Under the pieces are notes generated by a model, which saw only the letters and a list, made by a program, of their open reading frames with translations, was not told where the DNA came from and did no database searches. This document shows positions 59,324-64,000 of a stretch of DNA of 64,000 nt, piece after piece; position 1 is the stretch's first letter; each line of letters begins with the position of its first letter. The stretch covers positions 195,407 through 259,406 of the forward strand of contig CAJJDN010000093.1 in the NCBI GenBank assembly GCA_905182985.1, written 5' to 3'. Source of the stretch: Paramecium sonneborni. Lineage: Eukaryota > Ciliophora > Oligohymenophorea > Peniculida > Parameciidae. The position numbers and the translations under genes were made by a program.

Positions 59324-60277
59324 TCATTTTTGTTTTGAGAATGGATTTTATATAGTTTAAAATAATAATCTAGAGAGATCTGAAATATTATTTTATAACG
59401 TTCCAATTATATTGTATATCAATTCTACTGTTGTGATAATTGATTGATAAAAATTAGTAAATACAGCAATACCTGTTGCAATCACATACATATATAATTG
59501 TATCAATAAAATGAATTTATAAAACAAATTCTCATGAGATAGAGCATATCTCACATATAAATTGTTATATGTGTAAATCCTTAAAAATAAATCTGATATT
59601 AAAATGAAAGGGAAAAGTAAAACACTTATTAGTAATGCTAAAGAAATGCCGAAAATTAACTTAAGAATTGTAAGTCCAATATTTCTTAACCTAAAATTAG
59701 ACTTAACATTTTTATTTCTCTCTATATCTTGTGTTTATGTAATTTTATTCTCTTATCTCTTATTTTTCAATCCTCTTTTTAAACTCAATAAAAATAGAAC
59801 AATAATGAGAGTCATTTTCCATTTCTTCATAACTTCTGTATTCCAATTAAATCCTTTTTTAGGTCTTTATTTTTATTCATAATAAGGATTTCTAAATTAA
59901 ATTCTTTTTTTCTAATATTTAATAGTCTATGAACTTAACATGCCTCTTTAAATCTTAGAATTCTCCTCTTTTTCTCCGTGATCTGTGGTATTGATTTCAA
60001 TTAATTTATCCGATTCAGTGATATTTTAAATAACTAATTATATATGTTTTGAATCTTAGGAAGAGTCATCTTTTAATTCTTTTCTATCATTCATGTTATT
60101 GGATGGTGAAAATATATTTTGTACTTAGTATTTATTGAAATCATTAATAGAATCTTTTAGAGTATCATTAATTCTATTTAAACTGTTACCGTCTGTAATT
60201 TGAACCATTTTTGTATTATTGGGATCCTCATTGTCACCTTAATGATTTTGATACTCCCTATAAATAGGTTTATTCAT
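59324..60277 (-). CDS. Multi-pass membrane protein, 317 residues, unknown
   Basis: A single intronless frame from ATG 60277 to TGA 59324. It has a hydrophilic N-terminal half of about 150 residues (MNKPIYREYQNHQGDNEDP, SDKLIEINTTDHGEKEE). A short hydrophobic helix MTLIIVLFLLSL and a basic stretch (KRGLKNKRQ) follow. Two long membrane segments come next (LILKLIFG...SLALLISVLLFPFILI region, and FILLIQLYMYVIATGIAVF). It ends QNPFSKQK. I do not recognise the family; it could be a channel accessory or organelle membrane protein. It is convergent with the kinase gene, 141 bp between stops. Confidence 0.65.
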
Positions 60278-60571
60278 TATTTATTATATTTTTTTTTTGA
60301 AAATAAAAAAGAATTCAGTAATGGCTATTTTATTGTTTTAACATGTAAAAATTTACTATAATTTAAAGAATATTGTTGTTTTATCTTTATTATAAATTAA
60401 GTTCTAAAGAATATGTGAAATACTTGTTATATTATATGAATATGCAATCATGAAATGAAAAAAACGATGAATTAAAGAAATAAGTTGATGGGAAGTAAAT
60501 GAGATTCAGTTTGATGTTTAAGAACGCAAATTATCAAAAACTGTCAAAAATAAATTAATATTTTAATAATA

Positions 60572-60990
60572 ATGGGTTGTGTAGCTTAGAAGAAAAAAGT
60601 TGAGAAGTAAATTTTTAGAATGGAAACTTAAATTAAGAAATTAGTTTAATAGAATGAAGAAATGACGAGTTAAATAAATTCAATGAGAGAGTAGGAATAG
60701 CTACTTTCATAAATTTGTGAATAAAGATCTGAAAGATAAGTATTGATTTAATAATCTATAGAGAATAGATTTAACTGCTTTGACAGACGAATTAAATACT
60801 CGATTTGAAAAGATGAGAAGCGATTTAAAATAAATAGACACTATTTGTGAGGAATAAAAATAAGCAAAATTAAGAGAGATGTTAGAATGGAAGAATGTAA
60901 GAAATGTTTTTATGATGGTAGTTATTTGATAAATTGGATAATGTCTCTAAAAATAATTTATCTCAAATATCAGAGGAAGATGAATATTGA
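60572..60990 (+). CDS. Small coiled-coil protein with N-terminal acylation signal
   Basis: 123 residues after introns of 22 nt (GTATTGAT...CTATAG, near 60738) and 25 nt (GTAAGAAA...GGTAG, near 60897); both are needed and give 124 codons exactly. It starts MGCVAQKKKVEKQ: Gly2 and Cys3 followed by a basic patch is the classic pattern for N-myristoylation plus palmitoylation and membrane attachment. The rest is one long helix with heptads (QIKKLVQQNEEMTSQINSM, LTALTDELNTRFEKMRSDL) ending ISEEDEY. No family is recognised. It probably tethers something to the plasma or ciliary membrane. It lies beside the fourth histidine kinase, tail to tail, with 58 bp between the stops. Confidence 0.7.
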
Positions 60991-61048
60991 TAATTTTTTG
61001 TATGTAAATATATAAATATATATATATATAACAAAGTGAATAATAATA

Positions 61049-63677
61049 TCATAAATACTACTACAATATTCTTTAGAGATCATTTAATTAAATTGGTTTT
61101 GTTAAGTAATCTTTCATACCTGCTTATAAACATTCAGTTTTCTATTCATTACTTTCATAAGCAGAACATCCTATAATTGTGACATTAATTCCGAATTTTT
61201 AGGATAACTCTAATAATTTTTAAGTTGTTTAAATTCCATTTATGCTAGGCATTTCTAAATCCATAAAAATTAATTTATAGAAATCATGATTTATTTACCA
61301 TTTTTTTTCACACTTTTCTATTGCAGAATAACCATTACATGCTGAATCTACTTAATCAAATCCTCTTATAATATGATTTATAATTTACAATCTATCAAGT
61401 TTCAATCTCATCATTTCTATATTCATGCAAGTATCATCTACAATCAATATCTAAAAAGTCATTATAGCTTTAGTTGATCTTTTAAATATTGAAATATGAT
61501 TGTGAACATATACTTTATGTATACTTTCCTCTTATAATGATTACATAATTATTGATTCTTCACTATCTTAATTTCGTTCCTCCAAACTATTTAATGATTA
61601 AATCTCATTTAAATCTTAATACCCTATTTGAAAATAAAAAATAGAACCTAAATCTTATTTATCAAAATACCTTTCTTATATTATGATTTGAATTTAAGAC
61701 CACTTTATAAATCTTAGTTCAAATTTTAAAGTATTTGATTGCTTATTAATAATCCTAAACCAACTCCTGATTTATTCATCTTTTTATGTTCTTCACTATT
61801 TCCTTTTCCAAAAGCTTAGAATATTTTAGCTTAATCTTCTTCTGTGATACCAATACCTGTATCAATTACTTAAACATCCAATTTTTTATTTATTAATGAA
61901 ACTTTTATTGTCACAGATCCATCATCTGTAAATTTAAAAGCATTTCCTAAAAGATTTATCATAATTTATTTTAATCTGCTAGAATCAGAATAAATAAATC
62001 TTGGAGCCTTACTTTCATAATTTATAAATAACTTTATAGATTTCTTTTCAGCTGTAACCTAAAAAAGTTCTGCACAGCTTTCAAGTAATAAATTAAAATT
62101 AAATTTAGCTTTGTTAATCTTAAATTTTCCAACTTTTATTTAAGCTAAATCTAATAGATCATCACTTAAATTTAATAAATACTTTGCATTATCTAAAGCA
62201 ATCTTTATTTATTTAGTAATTTTTATTGGATAATTAGCTTTCATAATTCTTCGACATTCTTTTTCCATTATTACCGTTTGTGATTAATGCTTTTATTCTT
62301 CATCTATACCAAATTCCAACATTTCTATTATACAATTCAAAGGAGTTCTGTATTCGTGGCTAACAAAAGACAACGTTTTTGATTTTTATTTACTATATTC
62401 TTACAAAGCTTATATATAATCTCTATGAGTTATGTCTCGAATCAACATTAAAATGTAAGGATTATCATTAATTAATGCATTGTATAATTTAACCTCAATA
62501 GTTCTTTTCCTATTACCATCTTATGCTTTTTGATATCCATAGACAACTACATGTTCTTAAATTAATTCATTTTAACACTTCATTTAATTTTGAAATTCAG
62601 ATTTGTGCATCTGTTATACTAATAATCTGATCTCTTATTCCAAAAGCTAAAAATATTAATATTTTATACTGATTCTTCATATAAAGTATCACATTTCTTT
62701 AATAAAACCCCTCTATTTTCAAGAGAACTCAAAACAGAATTCTATCTACAAAGTTCTACTTTTTAAGATGCTTACAATGAATTTGTTTATGATCGTTTTT
62801 AATTTCGAAAAACATTATTTATAAAATTACATGGAATTGGAGTTTATTGAAAAGTAGAAAAAGAACTCATTGAATTTTTTTAATCTTATTATTACTTTTA
62901 TTGAATATCGCTTATTTGTTATTGTTCTAAATTAAAAATTGTTTATAGAATTCCATCAGAAGTTTATGCTGAAGATAATTTCAACATATTTTGATTATGA
63001 TATTCCAAATCTAATTAATTTTCACATACTTTAAATAATGCTATTCCTTAAGGAAATATATTTAAGATCTCTAATTTATTATCCCTTGGACTATCATTAT
63101 TACTTGGTTTATCTTAGAATTTGACTCTAGAATGATTATTTGTATGACCTGCACTATCTATCACAATTTTATCATGTATTTCTCCTTAAGTATAACTATC
63201 TGTGTTCTTCTTTAACTTTTTAGGCTTAGAATTATAAATTAAAATTAGCCAATGAAGTAAAATAGCTATTAAAGATAGATGAATTTCTTTTAAACTGTAA
63301 ATTGAACATAATGTAATTAGAAGAATATCAGAACCTATATGATGAATAATTAGCAGCTTCTTAAGTTATATCGTTTATAAATTCATTTTTGTATTGAAGA
63401 ACTCTTTAGCATTACATAAGGCTAATATAGACATAGTACTATTATTAGATCCTAAATAAATGGCTAAAAGTAAACTCCATTGTTAAATCAAATCAAAATA
63501 TTGAATATATTCTTTGATTTAAGTGATGAAACATAATATAATTCTTAAAACCTGTATTAGTACTATTAATCCTGCTATTAAATTTGTACCATTTCCAAAG
63601 ATATTTTAAAACATTACCAAAAGAGTCACAATAATCATTGCCAAGTTATCTTTAAATACTCTTTTGAATCTATTCAT
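61049..63677 (-). CDS. Hybrid histidine kinase 4
   Basis: About 860 residues; the length is not a multiple of three, so at least one small intron is present. It starts MNRFKRVFKDNLAMIIV. Six or so hydrophobic segments occupy the first 200 residues (ILLITLCSIYSLKEIHLSL, LIAILLHWLILIYN). A Ser/Asn/Gln-rich linker follows. The H-box SHEYRTPLN has its His codon at 62356-62358; Tyr replaces the usual Leu after HE. A HATPase region with the N-box follows (about 61700-62100). The C-terminal receiver has LIFMDLEMPSING (Asp codon 61259-61261), IIGCSAYES and LTKP. It is the same architecture as kinases 1-3 at the far left but more diverged. Confidence 0.9.
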
Positions 63678-63699
63678 TTAACAAAAATTAATTTTTTAT

Positions 63700-64000
63700 A
63701 TATACAATTAAGTTATCACCAAACACTTAAAAGCATTCTCTGTTTAAATAATAAATTTCTATATCATTATTCTTCTCCATCTAAATTTTCTTCCACTCTT
63801 TTAATGACTTATAAATAAAAATCCTTTTAAAAATATTATCATAAAAGTCATTTTTAATCATTTTGTTTGTAATTAAGACATTGTATTTATATAATAACTT
63901 ATAAAAAATTAATTTGGTTTCCTTACACATACTAATATTTCTAATTTGAGTATAAATTGCTTAAATTCTAATAAAACTACGATATATATTAAACAACTTA
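63700..64000 (-). CDS. Possible 3' end of an unknown gene, cut by window edge
   Basis: One minus-strand frame entering from the right edge has protein character: KNDFYDNIFKRIFIYKSL, KEWKKIQMEKNND, and LNRECFQVFGDN. It has no TGA before the start of histidine kinase 4, so its true end or an intron is not visible. No family is recognised. Confidence 0.3.

Noticed and set aside
61005..61031. TA-rich microsatellite after the small MGC gene
   Set aside because: Ordinary low-complexity AT sequence in a 3' flank with no sign of function.
1..64000. CRISPR arrays, bacterial operons, insertion sequences, ribosome binding sites
   Set aside because: The genome is a eukaryotic ciliate; no regularly spaced repeats, transposases or inverted terminal repeats were seen.
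1..64000. Telomeric repeats (C4A2 or C3A4 type)
   Set aside because: None at either end or inside; the window is internal to a chromosome.

Overview
The window is macronuclear-type DNA from a ciliate, most likely Paramecium or a close oligohymenophorean relative. Three things show this. Long coding frames open only if TAA and TAG are read as glutamine and TGA is the sole stop. Genes are interrupted by very small introns (about 20-35 nt, GT...AG) whose removal restores frame in gene after gene. The DNA is extremely AT-rich, with intergenic gaps often below 100 bp. Standard-code ORFs are therefore nearly useless here; all calls below come from reading with the ciliate code.

Layout. 1-6899: three tandem hybrid histidine kinases on the minus strand (the first runs off the left edge). 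7036-8706: two adjacent HSD17B10-like short-chain dehydrogenases. 8754-11845: VPS18 of the HOPS/CORVET tethers. 11916-22609: three cyclic-nucleotide-binding-domain K+ channels, interrupted by a small membrane protein and a membrane-anchored bZIP factor of ATF6/CREB3 type. 22.6-27.6 kb: gene-poor, with decayed coding fragments. 27.6-39.7 kb: two probable ciliate-specific membrane proteins, ribosomal protein eS12, a decayed vWA gene, two coiled-coil proteins, dUTPase and a tRNA-Gln(UUG). 39.7-48.1 kb: a RhoGAP protein and two more K+ channels. 48.7-61 kb: a RING-SPRY protein, a two-TM membrane protein, the PP2A B55 subunit, a potato-inhibitor-I-like protease inhibitor, a MEK-like kinase, a small multi-TM protein and a small MGC-starting coiled-coil protein. 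61.0-63.7 kb: a fourth hybrid histidine kinase.

The content is mainly signalling: four hybrid kinases, five channels, PP2A B55, a MAPKK-like kinase, RhoGAP, RING-SPRY and bZIP. There is no sign that these form one pathway; the tandem kinases and tandem channels look like local gene amplification. The most distinctive protein feature is a CX2CX4HX4C-like zinc knuckle behind the cyclic-nucleotide domain in four of the five channels.

Assembly caution. Four positions carry a single N (24919, 29606, 38256, 55564). Each is flanked by two apparently identical 1.0-1.2 kb direct copies that abut the N. These look like contig overlaps that were not collapsed. The eS12, dUTPase and B55 genes therefore appear twice (one copy cut at the N for dUTPase and B55), and the true locus is probably about 4.6 kb shorter.
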